64,000 bases of DNA from Ruminiclostridium josui JCM 17888 (GCF_000526495.1 NZ_JAGE01000001.1:2352001-2416000); one strand, 5' to 3'. Shown: positions 39,672-50,265, counted from the stretch's first letter. Numbers and translations are program-made. The notes: generated by a model from the letters alone, not told the origin.

Positions 39672-41513
39672 TTGTTTGATATTCAGGAAGAACTGAAAAA
39701 GTTACCCGATAAATCAGGTGTATATATAATGAAGGATGCTAACGGAGTGGTTATTTATGTAGGTAAGGCAGTTGTACTCAAAAACCGGGTAAGACAGTAC
39801 TTCCAGCAGTCTGCAAAACACCCGCCAAAGGTTCAGGCAATGGTTTCTAAAGTCAGCGAATTTGAGTATATTGTAGTTGACTCGGAAGTTGAAGCACTTA
39901 TGCTTGAATGTAATCTTATAAAAAAGTACAAACCCAAATATAACATTCTTCTTAAAGATGATAAACATTATCCATATATAAAGGTAACTTTAAATGAGGA
40001 ATACCCCAGAATTCTGAAGACCAGAAGAGTAGAAAAAGACGGTGCCAAATATTTTGGCCCTTACTCCAGTGGTTTTGCGGTTAATGATACCATAGATACT
40101 TTAAATAAACTTTTTCCTCTTAAAACTTGTAATAAAATTTTACCCAGAGATATTGGTAAAACCCGTCCCTGCTTGAACTACCATATGAAGCAGTGCCTGG
40201 CTCCTTGTCAAGGAGGGGTAAACAGAGATGAATACAGGGAAATGATGAAGAAAATATGCAGATTTCTTGGGGGGCAATATGACGAAATAATTAATGACAT
40301 ACGTATACAAATGGAAAGTGCGGCAGAACAGTTAGACTTTGAGAAGGCTGCAATGCTAAGAAATAAAATATCAAGTATAAGGCAACTGTCGGAGTCACAG
40401 AAGGTATTGTCTACAGATTTAGAAGACAGGGACATAATAGGTTACTATGCAGATTCCACAGACCTCTGTGTACAGGTGTTTTTTGTAAGGAATGGGCGAG
40501 TTTTGGGCAGGGAGCATTTTATTTTTGAAGGTGAGGCCAGCGAGGATATTAGTTACTCCCTTTCAACCTTTATAAAGCAGTTTTACACTACAGTTCAGTA
40601 TGTTCCTTCGGAAATAGTGCTCCAGAGTGAAATAGATGATAGCGAAACTATATCAAAATGGCTTAGTGAAATGAGAGGCTTTAAGGTAACTTTAAGGGTG
40701 CCTCAAAGAGGGGACTTGGTAAAGCTTGTTCATATGGTTTCGGAAAATGCCGAAATTACGTTAAAGCTTCACAAGGAGCGCCAAAGCAGGGATGGTACAG
40801 TGCATGCGGAAGGAATGTCTCAGTTGGTAAAACTGTTAGGATTGGATGAAACTCCGGCAAGGATTGAATCCTATGATATATCCAATACGGGTTCATCAGA
40901 AATAGTTGCCTCTATGGTAGTATTCGAAAATGGAAGACCAGCTCGCCAGGAATACAGAAAATTTAAAATGAAGTCAATAGACCAGCAAAACGATTATGGA
41001 AGTATGCAGGAGACTTTGTTCAGAAGGTTAAACCGTGCAAAACGTGAAAAGGAAGATAATGTAGAAAATGGTAAATTCTCAAAATTACCGGACTTAATAC
41101 TTGTGGATGGAGGCTTAAACCATGTGAATGCAGCCAGACAGGTTATTGAGGAACTTGGCTATAATTTTAAAATAGCGGGCATGGCCAAAGATGACAGACA
41201 TCGTACAAAGTCTCTGGTTTATATGGGAAATGAGTATGATTTGACGGCGAATATGCCATTATTAAGGTTGATTACTGAAATACAAGATGAAACTCATCGG
41301 GTTGCTGTTGAGTATAATAGAAAACTTAGAGAAAAACGTTATGTTAAGTCAGAACTTGATGAAATAGAAGGTATAGGTCAAACTCGCAAAAAGGCCCTTA
41401 TCAAGCATTTTAAATCAGTTGCTGCCATTAAAAAGGCAGATATTACACAGCTACAGGAAGTAAACGGTATAAGCGAGAAAATAGCAAAAAAGATTTATGA
41501 ATATTTTAATTAA
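39672..41513 (+). CDS. uvrC: Excinuclease ABC subunit C
   Basis: 613 residues, normal for UvrC. The N-terminal GIY-YIG nuclease (SGVYIMKDANGVVIYVGKA) makes the 3' incision. A Cys-containing segment (CLNYHMKQCLAPC), the UvrB-binding UVR motif (QLDFEKAAMLRNKI), the RNase H-like C-terminal nuclease (SYDISNTGSSEIVASMVVF, LILVDGGLNHV) and tandem HhH motifs near the end (DEIEGIGQTRKKAL, QEVNGISEKIAKKI) follow. It makes both cuts around bulky lesions with UvrAB. Start TTG 39672 is set by AGAGGTG 7 bases upstream. Confidence 0.97.
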   Translation: MFDIQEELKKLPDKSGVYIMKDANGVVIYVGKAVVLKNRVRQYFQQSAKHPPKVQAMVSKVSEFEYIVVDSEVEALMLECNLIKKYKPKYNILLKDDKHYPYIKVTLNEEYPRILKTRRVEKDGAKYFGPYSSGFAVNDTIDTLNKLFPLKTCNKILPRDIGKTRPCLNYHMKQCLAPCQGGVNRDEYREMMKKICRFLGGQYDEIINDIRIQMESAAEQLDFEKAAMLRNKISSIRQLSESQKVLSTDLEDRDIIGYYADSTDLCVQVFFVRNGRVLGREHFIFEGEASEDISYSLSTFIKQFYTTVQYVPSEIVLQSEIDDSETISKWLSEMRGFKVTLRVPQRGDLVKLVHMVSENAEITLKLHKERQSRDGTVHAEGMSQLVKLLGLDETPARIESYDISNTGSSEIVASMVVFENGRPARQEYRKFKMKSIDQQNDYGSMQETLFRRLNRAKREKEDNVENGKFSKLPDLILVDGGLNHVNAARQVIEELGYNFKIAGMAKDDRHRTKSLVYMGNEYDLTANMPLLRLITEIQDETHRVAVEYNRKLREKRYVKSELDEIEGIGQTRKKALIKHFKSVAAIKKADITQLQEVNGISEKIAKKIYEYFN

Positions 41514-41534
41514 ATAAGAAAGAGAAAAGTTTAT

Positions 41535-42236
41535 ATGTCAATTTTTACTATAGCAGACCTTCATCTTGCATTGGGAATAGATAAGCCAATGGATGTATTT
41601 GGAGGAAGATGGTCAAACTATATGGAAAAGCTTAAAGAAAACTGGATAAGTAATGTTTCAGAAAATGATACTGTAATTATTCCCGGAGATGTTTCCTGGG
41701 CCACATATATTGACAGTGCATATGAAGATTTTAGGTTTATTGAGAATTTGCCGGGAAAAAAAATAATTTCTAAGGGAAATCATGATTATTGGTGGACAAC
41801 TTCGTCAAAGCTTAATAAGTATCTGGCAGAGAACAACTTTAGTACAATATCTTTTATGCATAACAATGCTTTTGAATTTGAAGGAGTTGCAGTATGTGGT
41901 ACCAGGGGATGGAAGGGCCCCGGAGAAGATGATTTTAAAAAAGATGATGAGAAAATATACAAGAGGGAAATAGAACGACTGGAGTTATCTATCAAGGCGG
42001 CGTTAAAGCTGGAACTTTCACGTATGCTGGTATTTATGCATTATCCTCCGGTTACTGTTAAAAGTCCTATGACAGGATTTATTGACATAATGAAGAAATA
42101 CGAAATAAAGGAATGTTATTACGGTCATTTGCATGGCGAAGGTATAAAAGGGGCAATCGAAGGAGAGTATGAAGGTATCAATTTAAAACTTGTTTCATCA
42201 GATTATTTGAATTTTAAACCTTTTAAAATCATATAG
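41535..42236 (+). CDS. Calcineurin-like metallophosphoesterase
   Basis: 233 residues with the metal-binding series of the family: DLHL (DxH) near residue 8, PGDVSW (GDxxW), GNHDYWW (GNHD), HYPP and GHLHGEG. A cytoplasmic phosphoesterase acting on an unknown phosphomonoester or diester. It follows uvrC after 21 bases and may share its transcript, as in several clostridia. Physiological role unknown. Confidence 0.88.
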   Translation: MSIFTIADLHLALGIDKPMDVFGGRWSNYMEKLKENWISNVSENDTVIIPGDVSWATYIDSAYEDFRFIENLPGKKIISKGNHDYWWTTSSKLNKYLAENNFSTISFMHNNAFEFEGVAVCGTRGWKGPGEDDFKKDDEKIYKREIERLELSIKAALKLELSRMLVFMHYPPVTVKSPMTGFIDIMKKYEIKECYYGHLHGEGIKGAIEGEYEGINLKLVSSDYLNFKPFKII

Positions 42237-42312
42237 ATTTTCCAAACAAAAAGGTGGTAAAAAGACTGATATAAGTGAAAGTCTAAAATTTAACATATAA
42301 TTAAGGTTACAC

Positions 42313-42342
42313 TTGGAATTGTAATATTGTTTGTGGTATAAT
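42313..42342 (+). promoter_or_regulatory. Promoter of the trigger factor gene
   Basis: TTGGAA (42313-42318), 18 bases, TATAAT (42337-42342), about 130 bases before the tig start. The long leader between them shows no obvious structure to me. Confidence 0.55.
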
Positions 42343-42470
42343 TGAGTGGTTAATTTTTTGAGTTTTAAGGTAATAAGAGGTAAAATGTTTGCACGGCAGT
42401 TAGTGCAGCCAACGTAAATGACGGATAAAATTAATAAAATAAAACTAAATACCGGGAGGAATTTTGTTAA

Positions 42471-43757
42471 ATGAAAGTAAAAGTTGAAAATGTTGAAAAG
42501 AATGTTGTGCAGCTTGAGATAGAAGTTGATGCAGCTAAATTTGAAGAGGGCATGCAGCAATCATACAAGAAGAATGCAAATAAGTTCAATGTTCCTGGCT
42601 TCAGAAAAGGTAAAGCTCCAAGAAACATTGTTGAACGTTATTACGGCGAACAGGTACTTTATGATGATGCAATAAATATTGTATGCTCAGAAGCATATGA
42701 TAATGCTATAGAGGAGAACAATATTCATCCAGTAGACAGACCTGAAATTGATATAGTACAAATAGGAAATAAACAGAACCTGATTTTTACTGCTAAGGTT
42801 ACTGTTAAGCCTGAAGTTGAGCTTGGAGCTTACATGGGCGTAGAGGTTAAAAAGGCTGAAGCTAATGTAACAGATGAAGATTTTGAAAATGAATTTAACA
42901 AGATTGTTGAAAAGAATGCACGTCTTATTTCTGTTACAGACAGACCTATACAGTCAGGAGATACAGCTGTAATTGATTTTGAAGGCTTTATTGATTCAGT
43001 TCCTTTCGAAGGCGGAAAAGGCGAAGATTACAGCCTTGTTATAGGCTCTGAAACATTTATTCCGGGATTTGAAGATCAGCTTATCGGAAAGAATATTGCC
43101 GATGATGTTGATGTAAAGGTTACTTTCCCTGAAGATTACGGCAAAGAAGAATTAAATGGTAAAGAAGCATTATTCAAAGTATTGATTAAGGAAATAAAAG
43201 TAAAGGAATTACCTACAGTTGATGATGAATTTGCCAAGGATATAAGCGAGTTTGACACTCTGGAAGAATATAAGAAGGACTTGAGAAATAAACTTGAAGA
43301 AAGTGCTAAAAACAAAGCGGAACGTGAAAATGAAGAAAGCGTAATCCAAGCGGTTGTAGCAAATGCAACTGTTGATATACCAAACGTTATGGTTGAAAAA
43401 CATATTGATGCCATGGCAAGAGATTTTGATATGAGACTTCGCTATCAGGGACTTGACCTTCAGAGATATCTGGAAATTATGGGGACTGATTTTGAAGGCT
43501 TCAGAGAACAGTTCAGAGAGAGAGCTGCAAATGAAGTTAAGATTCAGCTGGTAATAGAAAAGATCAGCAAGGTTGAAAATGTTGAAGCAACTGATGCTGA
43601 CGTAGAAGAAGAAATCACAAAGACAGCAGAAGCTTACAAGCAATCAGCTGAGGAACTCAAGAAGACATTGAGACCTGAAGATATTGAATATGTAAAGAAT
43701 GATATCGCATTCAGAAAGACAATCAAACTTTTAACAGATAATGCAAAATTTAACTAA
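42471..43757 (+). CDS. tig: Trigger factor, ribosome-associated chaperone and prolyl isomerase
   Basis: 428 residues, standard length. The N-terminal ribosome-binding domain contains the signature FRKGKAPR near residue 45, followed by the FKBP-type isomerase domain (SGDTAVIDFEGFIDSVPFEGG; FIPGFEDQLIG) and a long helical C-terminal chaperone domain. It binds nascent chains at the ribosome exit. GGGAGGA precedes the ATG. It heads the tig-clpP-clpX order common in bacteria. Confidence 0.98.
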   Translation: MKVKVENVEKNVVQLEIEVDAAKFEEGMQQSYKKNANKFNVPGFRKGKAPRNIVERYYGEQVLYDDAINIVCSEAYDNAIEENNIHPVDRPEIDIVQIGNKQNLIFTAKVTVKPEVELGAYMGVEVKKAEANVTDEDFENEFNKIVEKNARLISVTDRPIQSGDTAVIDFEGFIDSVPFEGGKGEDYSLVIGSETFIPGFEDQLIGKNIADDVDVKVTFPEDYGKEELNGKEALFKVLIKEIKVKELPTVDDEFAKDISEFDTLEEYKKDLRNKLEESAKNKAERENEESVIQAVVANATVDIPNVMVEKHIDAMARDFDMRLRYQGLDLQRYLEIMGTDFEGFREQFRERAANEVKIQLVIEKISKVENVEATDADVEEEITKTAEAYKQSAEELKKTLRPEDIEYVKNDIAFRKTIKLLTDNAKFN

Positions 43758-43862
43758 TTTGTATTAGTTAATTGTTGATGAAATGGGTATCATTATATAA
43801 ATACCAATGTTAAGGTTCCATCAGTTATGACTAAACATATATTAAATAAGGGAGGTATGCAT

Positions 43863-44447
43863 ATGAGTTTAGTGCCTATGGTTGTTGAACAAACTAATCG
43901 TGGTGAAAGGTCATACGATATATTTTCAAGACTATTAAATGATAGGATTATTGTATTAAGTGATGAGGTTAATGACGCTACAGCCAGTTTGATTGTTGCA
44001 CAAATGCTTTATCTTGAGGCTCAGGATCCTGATAAGGATATTCAGTTTTATATAAATAGCCCTGGAGGGTCAGTAGCATCAGGTTTTGCAATATATGATA
44101 CTATGCAGTATGTAAAGTGCGATGTATCAACTATATGTATGGGAATGGCAGCAAGTATGGGTGCTTTCTTATTAGCGGCAGGTGAAAAAGGAAAAAGATT
44201 TGCACTGCCAAACAGTGAAATCATGATTCACCAGCCTCTTGGAGGAGCAAAGGGTCAAGCTTCAGACATTAAGATTCATGCTGAGAATATATTAAGAACT
44301 AGAGATAAGATTAATAAGATTCTAAGCGAAAGAACAGGTCAAACTCTTGAAAAGATAGGGAAAGACACTGAGAGAGACTTCTTTATGTCTGCTGATGAGG
44401 CTAAGGCTTATGGTATTATTGATGATATTATGGTTAGAAGAAAATAA
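43863..44447 (+). CDS. clpP: ATP-dependent Clp protease proteolytic subunit
   Basis: 194 residues from ATG 43863 (GGGAGGT upstream; ATG 43857 and further in-frame starts are less well spaced). The protein begins [19 protein letters not shown] like mature ClpP. Catalytic triad S98 (AASMGAF), H123 (MIHQP) and D172 (ERDFF) fall at the canonical positions. Forms tetradecamers degrading substrates unfolded by ClpX, encoded next. Confidence 0.98.
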   Translation: MSLVPMVVEQTNRGERSYDIFSRLLNDRIIVLSDEVNDATASLIVAQMLYLEAQDPDKDIQFYINSPGGSVASGFAIYDTMQYVKCDVSTICMGMAASMGAFLLAAGEKGKRFALPNSEIMIHQPLGGAKGQASDIKIHAENILRTRDKINKILSERTGQTLEKIGKDTERDFFMSADEAKAYGIIDDIMVRRK

Positions 44448-44460
44448 TTGAGGTGCAATG

Positions 44461-45756
44461 ATGACCAGATATGATGAGAAGAAGCAGTTAAAGTGCTCTT
44501 TTTGCGGGAAATCTCAGGAGCAGGTTAAACGGTTGGTGGCAGGACCGGGTGTATATATCTGTGACGAGTGTATCGAGCTGTGTTCTGAAATAATCGAGGA
44601 AGAATTTGAAGACACAAAGATTGATGCAGAAGTTAATGAGATACCGAAACCAAAAGAGATAAAAGAGATTCTAGACCAGTATGTAATTGGTCAGGATGCG
44701 GCTAAAAGGTCTCTTTCGGTGGCTGTTTACAACCACTATAAGAGAATAAACAGCGACGTTAAGACCTCTGATATAGAACTTCAGAAGAGTAACATTGTTA
44801 TGCTGGGTCCAACCGGCAGCGGGAAAACTTTTCTTGCTCAAACACTTGCTAAGATACTAAATGTTCCTTTTGCTATAGCCGATGCTACTTCTCTCACTGA
44901 AGCAGGCTACGTAGGTGAAGATGTAGAAAATATTCTTTTAAGGCTTATACAGGCTGCGGATTATGACATTGAAAAGGCTGAAAAGGGAATTATCTACATT
45001 GATGAAATTGACAAGATTGCAAGAAAATCAGAGAATCCTTCCATAACAAGAGATGTCAGCGGCGAAGGTGTTCAGCAGGCACTTTTGAAGATTCTGGAAG
45101 GCACTTTGGCTTCAGTACCACCCCAAGGTGGAAGAAAGCACCCCCATCAGGAGTTTATTCAAATAGATACTACTAATATTTTGTTTATATGTGGTGGTGC
45201 TTTTGATGGAATAGATAAGATAATTCAAAATAGAATAGGTAAGAAATCATTGGGCTTTGGTGCAAAAATTGAAAGCAACAAGGATAAAGATGTGGGACAA
45301 TTACTGAAAGATATACTTCCTCAAGATTTGTTGAAATTCGGTCTTATACCTGAGTTTGTAGGAAGACTTCCAATAGTTGTAACTCTCCAGTCTCTTGATA
45401 AGAATGCTCTTGTTCAAATACTTACCGAGCCAAAGAATGCTTTGGTAAAACAGTATAAGAAGTTATTTGAAATGGATGATGTTATACTTGAAATAGAGGA
45501 TGAAGCTTTGGAACTTATTGCTGAAAAAGCAATAGAGCGAAACACAGGGGCAAGAGGACTGCGTGCTATTCTGGAAGAAGCTATGTTGGGAGTCATGTAT
45601 GACATTCCTTCAATGACTAATGTTGAGAAGTGTATTATAGGGAAGGACGTGATTGCGGAACATTCAGAACCTCAATTGATTCTTAATGAAAACCGCAAAT
45701 CCTTAAAAAAAGCCGGAGCTAAAAAAACGAGAGTTAAGAAGGAATCCGTTTCCTAA
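44461..45756 (+). CDS. clpX: ATP-dependent Clp protease ATP-binding subunit ClpX
   Basis: 431 residues. The N-terminal zinc-binding domain (CSFCGK and CDECIELC, a four-Cys site) recognises substrates and adaptors. The AAA+ core has Walker A GPTGSGKT, Walker [12 protein letters not shown] and sensor motifs, and the IGF loop that docks to ClpP is present as LGF. ATG 44461 and 44458 are adjacent in frame; GAGGTG at 44450-44455 suits either. It unfolds tagged proteins and feeds them to ClpP. Ends in a Lys-rich tail. Confidence 0.98.
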   Translation: MTRYDEKKQLKCSFCGKSQEQVKRLVAGPGVYICDECIELCSEIIEEEFEDTKIDAEVNEIPKPKEIKEILDQYVIGQDAAKRSLSVAVYNHYKRINSDVKTSDIELQKSNIVMLGPTGSGKTFLAQTLAKILNVPFAIADATSLTEAGYVGEDVENILLRLIQAADYDIEKAEKGIIYIDEIDKIARKSENPSITRDVSGEGVQQALLKILEGTLASVPPQGGRKHPHQEFIQIDTTNILFICGGAFDGIDKIIQNRIGKKSLGFGAKIESNKDKDVGQLLKDILPQDLLKFGLIPEFVGRLPIVVTLQSLDKNALVQILTEPKNALVKQYKKLFEMDDVILEIEDEALELIAEKAIERNTGARGLRAILEEAMLGVMYDIPSMTNVEKCIIGKDVIAEHSEPQLILNENRKSLKKAGAKKTRVKKESVS

Positions 45757-45777
45757 TTTATTCTTTATTTAAAACAG

Positions 45778-45820
45778 ACAGGATGTATGTGTTTATTAGA
45801 ACATATACACCCTGTTTTTT
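45778..45820 (+). terminator. Terminator after clpX
   Basis: ACAGG...CCTGT closing stem (45778-45782 with 45811-45815), extended inside by TGTAT/ATACA and GTT/AAC pairs, followed by TTTTTT. It lies about 20 bases after clpX. Confidence 0.85.
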
Positions 45821-45910
45821 ATTTTCAGATTTTCCACATTTTTTGGATAAAATAAAACATGTTGCCAATAATATCTTTATAGGAATTTATCCAAGCTTAA
45901 GGAGGATATG

Positions 45911-47593
45911 ATGCTTACGACGACTTTGTTTATTATACAGTTTTTCTTCTCAGTTATTATCGGAATTTACTTTTTATCCCTTCTAAAAAACCAGCAAGGA
46001 AACAAAAGTGCTATAGAAAAGGAATCAAAAAAAGAACTAGAAAAATTGAGAAGAATGAGGGATATTCATCTTTCAGAACCTTTATCAGAAAAAACAAGGC
46101 CTGCAACCTTGGCAGACATAGTAGGACAAGAGCAGGGCATAAAGGCACTCAGGGCTGCTTTGTGCGGAGCAAATCCACAGCACGTAATAATATACGGCCC
46201 TCCTGGAGTAGGTAAAACTGCAGCTGCTAGAGTTATACTTGAAGAAGCTAAAAAGAACAGTATGTCGCCTTTTAGGAAGGAAGCAAAGTTTATAGAAATG
46301 GACGCTACAACATTGAGATTTGATGAAAGAGGAATTGCAGACCCATTGATAGGCTCAGTACATGACCCGATATATCAGGGAGCCGGAGCATATGGTGTAG
46401 CAGGAATACCTCAGCCAAAGCAGGGGGCTGTTACTAAAGCACATGGAGGAGTTCTTTTTATTGATGAGATAGGAGAACTTCATCCAATACAAATGAATAA
46501 GCTTCTAAAAGTTCTGGAAGATCGGAAGGTATTTTTAGAGAGTGCATATTACAGTGCCGAGGACAGCAACATACCCTCTTATATACACGATATTTTCCAA
46601 AAGGGCCTGCCCGCTGATTTTAGACTGGTAGGAGCTACTACAAGAACTCCCGATGAAATACCAGCCGCCATAAGGTCAAGATGCGTAGAAATACATTTCC
46701 GCTCCTTACGGCCTGACGAGATATGTAAAATATGTGAAAATGCGGCAGCAAAAGGAGGGTTTAATCTGAAACCCGGATGCAGCGAACTTGTATCAAAATA
46801 TGCCCAAAATGGCAGAGATGCAGTGAACATTATCCAGATAGCTGGTGGTGTTTCCATGGTAGAGAACAGAAGCACTATTGATATTAAAGATATAGAATGG
46901 GTTATAGAGTTCGGTCACTATAGCCCCAGACTTGATAAGAAAGTAAGTCCGGTAAATCAGGTAGGATGTATAAATGGTCTAGCTGTCTTTGGAGACAGTA
47001 CCGGTATGGTTATAGATGTGGAGGTAACGGCAATACCTGTTGCATGTGGAACAGGTAATATAAGAATAACAGGAATTGTTGAAGAAGAAGAAATGGATAA
47101 CAGGGGCCATAAGCTCAAAAGGACAAGTTCAGCCAAAGCTTCTGTTGAAAATGTTTTAACTGTTTTAAGAAAATATATGGATGTTGACTTCAAGGATTAT
47201 GAAATACATTTGAATTTTCCAGGTGGTATTCCTATTGATGGACCTTCCGCGGGAATAGCTATTGCTACAGCTGTTTACTCTGCGGTCAAAAATATACCTG
47301 TAAGTGGAGAACTAGCAATGACAGGTGAAATATCAATAAAGGGAAAAGTAAAGCCTGTTGGAGGCGTTGTGGCCAAAGTAGATGCTGCTAAAGCTGCGGG
47401 TATAAAAAAAGTGTTTATTCCCAAAGATAATTATCAAGAGATATTCGAAGATATGGATATTGACGTTATACCGGTTGAAAATATTAGTGAAGTTATGAAG
47501 GCGGTATTTGATGTTGATTTAATAGAAAAAAAAGACGAAGCAATTTCCAATGGTTCTACTCCTATTACAGTGCTTACCGCACAAGGAACATAG
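45911..47593 (+). CDS. lonB: Sporulation-type ATP-dependent protease LonB
   Basis: About 560 residues. An N-terminal membrane-anchor helix (TTLFIIQFFFSVIIGIYFL) replaces the LonA substrate domain. The AAA+ module has GPPGVGKTAAA and VLFIDEIGELHP. The S16 protease domain has the Ser in DGPSAGIA and the Lys in GGVVAKVDAAK. In Bacillus LonB is forespore-associated and made under sigma-F; the same role here is inferred. ATG 45911 fits GGAGG at 45901-45905 better than ATG 45908. Position after clpX is shared with other Firmicutes, but the lonA gene that usually follows is absent. Confidence 0.94.
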   Translation: MLTTTLFIIQFFFSVIIGIYFLSLLKNQQGNKSAIEKESKKELEKLRRMRDIHLSEPLSEKTRPATLADIVGQEQGIKALRAALCGANPQHVIIYGPPGVGKTAAARVILEEAKKNSMSPFRKEAKFIEMDATTLRFDERGIADPLIGSVHDPIYQGAGAYGVAGIPQPKQGAVTKAHGGVLFIDEIGELHPIQMNKLLKVLEDRKVFLESAYYSAEDSNIPSYIHDIFQKGLPADFRLVGATTRTPDEIPAAIRSRCVEIHFRSLRPDEICKICENAAAKGGFNLKPGCSELVSKYAQNGRDAVNIIQIAGGVSMVENRSTIDIKDIEWVIEFGHYSPRLDKKVSPVNQVGCINGLAVFGDSTGMVIDVEVTAIPVACGTGNIRITGIVEEEEMDNRGHKLKRTSSAKASVENVLTVLRKYMDVDFKDYEIHLNFPGGIPIDGPSAGIAIATAVYSAVKNIPVSGELAMTGEISIKGKVKPVGGVVAKVDAAKAAGIKKVFIPKDNYQEIFEDMDIDVIPVENISEVMKAVFDVDLIEKKDEAISNGSTPITVLTAQGT

Positions 47594-47666
47594 GTGTTTT
47601 CAACAGCCCTAAGCAATTTAAACCAGCTTACGTGATATCGGCCAATACAATTTGAACCCTCGCAGA

Positions 47667-47704
47667 AAAAGCCCTGTTCCCCATAGGAAGGAACAGGGCT
47701 TTTG
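47667..47704. terminator. Bidirectional terminator after lonB
   Basis: GCCCTGTTCC/GGAACAGGGC (47671-47680 with 47690-47699), a perfect 10-bp stem flanked by an A run on the left and TTTT on the right, so it can act in both directions. Confidence 0.9.
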
Positions 47705-47875
47705 GCATATTCATTAATAAATCATCTTCATAAACTTCAATGTACATGAATAAACCTGCCCTTATGGCATAAATCTCCTTTTATTATAGCAGAAAAAGAA
47801 ACTATGTTCTTTTTCAAGTAAAAATGATAGAATATCAAGAGCAAATTTTTATTATGCATATCGAAAGGAAAGCAC

Positions 47876-48544
47876 ATGAAGAAAAAAACTATAGCATCGG
47901 TAGCATCAATAATAACTGCTGTTTTTGTGGTTTTTGGTGGCTACTTTTATCAGGACGAAAATAAAACAGCAGTTAATAGAAAAATAGGTACGTATAGCAG
48001 TGCTCAGACGCTGGAAAAAATTGAATTTCCAAATTATGTTTTTGATGTGTCGGGAGAGGGAATTGAACCTTTTGGCTACATAAATGTAACTGTTTCAAAG
48101 GTAATTGATGGTGACACTTTTCGTGCGGAATACAAAAAAAAGGAATACAAGGTTAGAATGCTTGACATAGATACTCCAGAATCAGTTAAATCAGGTGTTG
48201 ATCCCCAACCTTTTTCTGGTGAGGCATCAGATTTAACTAAAGATACCCTTACAAATAAGACTGTAAAACTGATTTTTGAAAAGGATACAACAGACCAGTA
48301 TGGCAGACTTCTTGCTCATGTAGTTCTTGAGGACGGAAGCTTTTATAATGCCATGATGGTAAACGGAGGGTATGCTATTTCAGTTTTTTATAGTCCTAAC
48401 ACCCTTTTAAAGTCCTTTTTCGATAAGCTGCAAAATGATGCTATCAAAGAAGGGAAGGGCTTCTGGGAACTGCCAGAAAACCAGCGACCATATATTAAAA
48501 ACCAAAAGGGAAAATATGTAGCGTCATACAAAAATAGTAAATAA
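47876..48544 (+). CDS. Secreted thermonuclease-like (SNase) nuclease
   Basis: 222 residues. An N-terminal hydrophobic signal or anchor segment (residues 7-25) precedes a staphylococcal-nuclease fold. VIDGDTFRAEY, VRMLDIDTPES (Arg and Glu of the active site) and DQYGRLLAHVV (second catalytic Arg) are present. This family cuts DNA and RNA using Ca(II) outside the cell. GAAAGGAAAG precedes the ATG. It stands alone between two terminators. Nutrient scavenging is a reasonable guess, but nothing in the context confirms it. Confidence 0.9.
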   Translation: MKKKTIASVASIITAVFVVFGGYFYQDENKTAVNRKIGTYSSAQTLEKIEFPNYVFDVSGEGIEPFGYINVTVSKVIDGDTFRAEYKKKEYKVRMLDIDTPESVKSGVDPQPFSGEASDLTKDTLTNKTVKLIFEKDTTDQYGRLLAHVVLEDGSFYNAMMVNGGYAISVFYSPNTLLKSFFDKLQNDAIKEGKGFWELPENQRPYIKNQKGKYVASYKNSK

Positions 48545-48676
48545 TATAGTTATTAATCGAAATTTCACAAAATTTGGGACTTTAGAACTATCATTATTGG
48601 TAAATTTTTTCTATATATTGTATAAGGTTTTTTTGGTAATATAATATTGAACATTAGCATTTCTCCTTTTTAGGGG

Positions 48677-48705
48677 CATGGAGCCCGAAGGCTCCATGTT
48701 TTTTT
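48677..48705 (+). terminator. Terminator between the nuclease and holin-like genes
   Basis: CATGGAGCC, loop CGAA, GGCTCCATG (9-bp perfect stem), then seven T residues. Confidence 0.92.
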
Positions 48706-48803
48706 GTTTCCCTTTTTTTCAAATTAATGGAACAAGTAAACATAAAACAGAGATTTTCATATTATGTACTATGATATTCAAATGGTACGTAATAGGAGGA
48801 TTT

Positions 48804-48995
48804 ATGAACAGATTAAGAAGCCCGGTTGCATGGACAGCTTTTGCAGCTTTAGTATTGTTTGTACTGAAAACATTTAACTTTCTTGCACCTATAGGTTTGA
48901 GTGAGGATAGCTTTAAGGAATTGACAACCCTTATTTTTGCTGCCCTTACAGCCTTTGGTATTTTTAACAACCCAACAGATAAAGATTCATTCTAG
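48804..48995 (+). CDS. Small holin-like membrane protein
   Basis: 63 residues from ATG 48804 (AGGAGGA at 48794-48800). Two hydrophobic helices (VAWTAFAALVLFVLKTF; LTTLIFAALTAFGIF) are joined by a short polar turn, with the ending NNPTDKDSF. Size and the NPTD tail resemble small phage holins of the phi-LC3 type, which open the membrane for lysins. No phage genes are nearby, so it is an orphan or domesticated copy. A lytic transglycosylase is encoded about 1.4 kb away on the other strand, but nothing links the two. Confidence 0.7.
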   Translation: MNRLRSPVAWTAFAALVLFVLKTFNFLAPIGLSEDSFKELTTLIFAALTAFGIFNNPTDKDSF

Positions 48996-48999
48996 AAGC

Positions 49000-49050
49000 A
49001 AAAGTGGTGGTTACGAAACAGAAAGTTTTTATTTTGAAACCACCACTTTT
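49000..49050. terminator. Inverted repeat, probable bidirectional terminator, before tsaD
   Basis: AAAAGTGGTGGTT (49000-49012) is complementary to AACCACCACTTTT (49038-49050), 13 bp perfect, with a 25-base loop. It ends the holin-like transcript. Confidence 0.75.
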
Positions 49051-49119
49051 CCCAATCCTTGATTATTGAGATTCATTAAGCTATGATAAAATAAAGCATA
49101 TAAAGTCGGAGGAAAATAA

Positions 49120-50181
49120 ATGGATACACTTATACTTGGTATAGAAAGCAGCTGTGATGAAACCGCTGCTTCGGTTATAAAAAACGGAAGATATATAATG
49201 TCAAATGTTATTTCATCTCAAATAGATTTGCATAAAAAGTATGGCGGAGTTGTTCCTGAAATCGCATCAAGAAAGCACGTAGAATTGATTATGCCGGTTA
49301 TCCATCAGGCACTAGAGGAGGCAGGTGTTTCCTTAAAAGAAATAGATGCTGTAGGTGTTACTTATGGGCCCGGATTGGTAGGAGCTCTACTTGTTGGGTT
49401 GACTGCTGCCAAGGCAATTGCATTTGCTGCTAACAAGCCTCTTGTTGGCGTACATCATATTGAGGGGCATATTGCGGCAAACTACTTGCAGGAGCCCGAG
49501 TTGGAGCCGCCTTTTATATGCCTTGTAGCCTCAGGGGGGCACAGTCATATTGTCCATGTTATAAGTTACAGCGAATTTGAAATTCTTGGACAAACCAGGG
49601 ATGATGCTGCTGGAGAGGCTTTTGATAAGATTTCCAGAGCTATCGGATTGGGATATCCGGGAGGACCTTTAATTGATAAAAATGCGCTGACTGGCAACAG
49701 TAAAGCAATTCAATTTCCACGTGTAACCTTTGATGACGGTTCTCTGGATTTTAGTTTTAGCGGGCTTAAGACAGCGGTTTTGAATTACCTTAACAGGATG
49801 GAGCAAACAGGGGAGAAGATTAATATTCCTGATGTTGCAGCAAGCTTTCAGCAGGCAGTTGTGGATGTTTTGGTAAGAAATACAATCGCAGCAGCAAAAA
49901 TGAAAAATATTAATAAAATAGCTTTAGCAGGCGGAGTTGCCGCTAATACACAACTTAGAAATGATATGAAGCATACAGCCGAAAAGCAAGGTATCAAGGT
50001 AATGTATCCAGAATTGATTCTTTGTACAGATAATGCTGCTATGATAGGGTGTGCAGCTTACTACGAATTTATTAATGGAAAAAGAGCAGGGATGGACTTA
50101 AATGCAGTTCCAGGATTAAAGTTATCCACAAGTATTTCCAAAGACAAGAGTGCCCCCTTTCACAGTGATATTAGTAAGTAG
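49120..50181 (+). CDS. tsaD: tRNA threonylcarbamoyladenosine transferase TsaD
   Basis: 353 residues. ASKHA-fold enzyme of the Kae1/Gcp family: [13 protein letters not shown] at the N terminus, [10 protein letters not shown] (two metal-binding His) near residue 110, GGHSHIVHV, and [10 protein letters not shown] plus CTDNAAMIG in the C-terminal half. It transfers the threonylcarbamoyl group to A37 of tRNA together with TsaB and TsaE. In many Firmicutes it adjoins tsaE-tsaB-rimI, whereas here it lies about 15 kb away. CGGAGG precedes the ATG. Older names gcp and ygjD. Confidence 0.97.
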   Translation: MDTLILGIESSCDETAASVIKNGRYIMSNVISSQIDLHKKYGGVVPEIASRKHVELIMPVIHQALEEAGVSLKEIDAVGVTYGPGLVGALLVGLTAAKAIAFAANKPLVGVHHIEGHIAANYLQEPELEPPFICLVASGGHSHIVHVISYSEFEILGQTRDDAAGEAFDKISRAIGLGYPGGPLIDKNALTGNSKAIQFPRVTFDDGSLDFSFSGLKTAVLNYLNRMEQTGEKINIPDVAASFQQAVVDVLVRNTIAAAKMKNINKIALAGGVAANTQLRNDMKHTAEKQGIKVMYPELILCTDNAAMIGCAAYYEFINGKRAGMDLNAVPGLKLSTSISKDKSAPFHSDISK

Positions 50182-50265
50182 AAGAGTATTACATTTTTTT
50201 ACACAATTTTTATAATCACCGTTAAACCATGTAAACATAGGTGTTCTGGCCTTTGAAGTCTTAAA

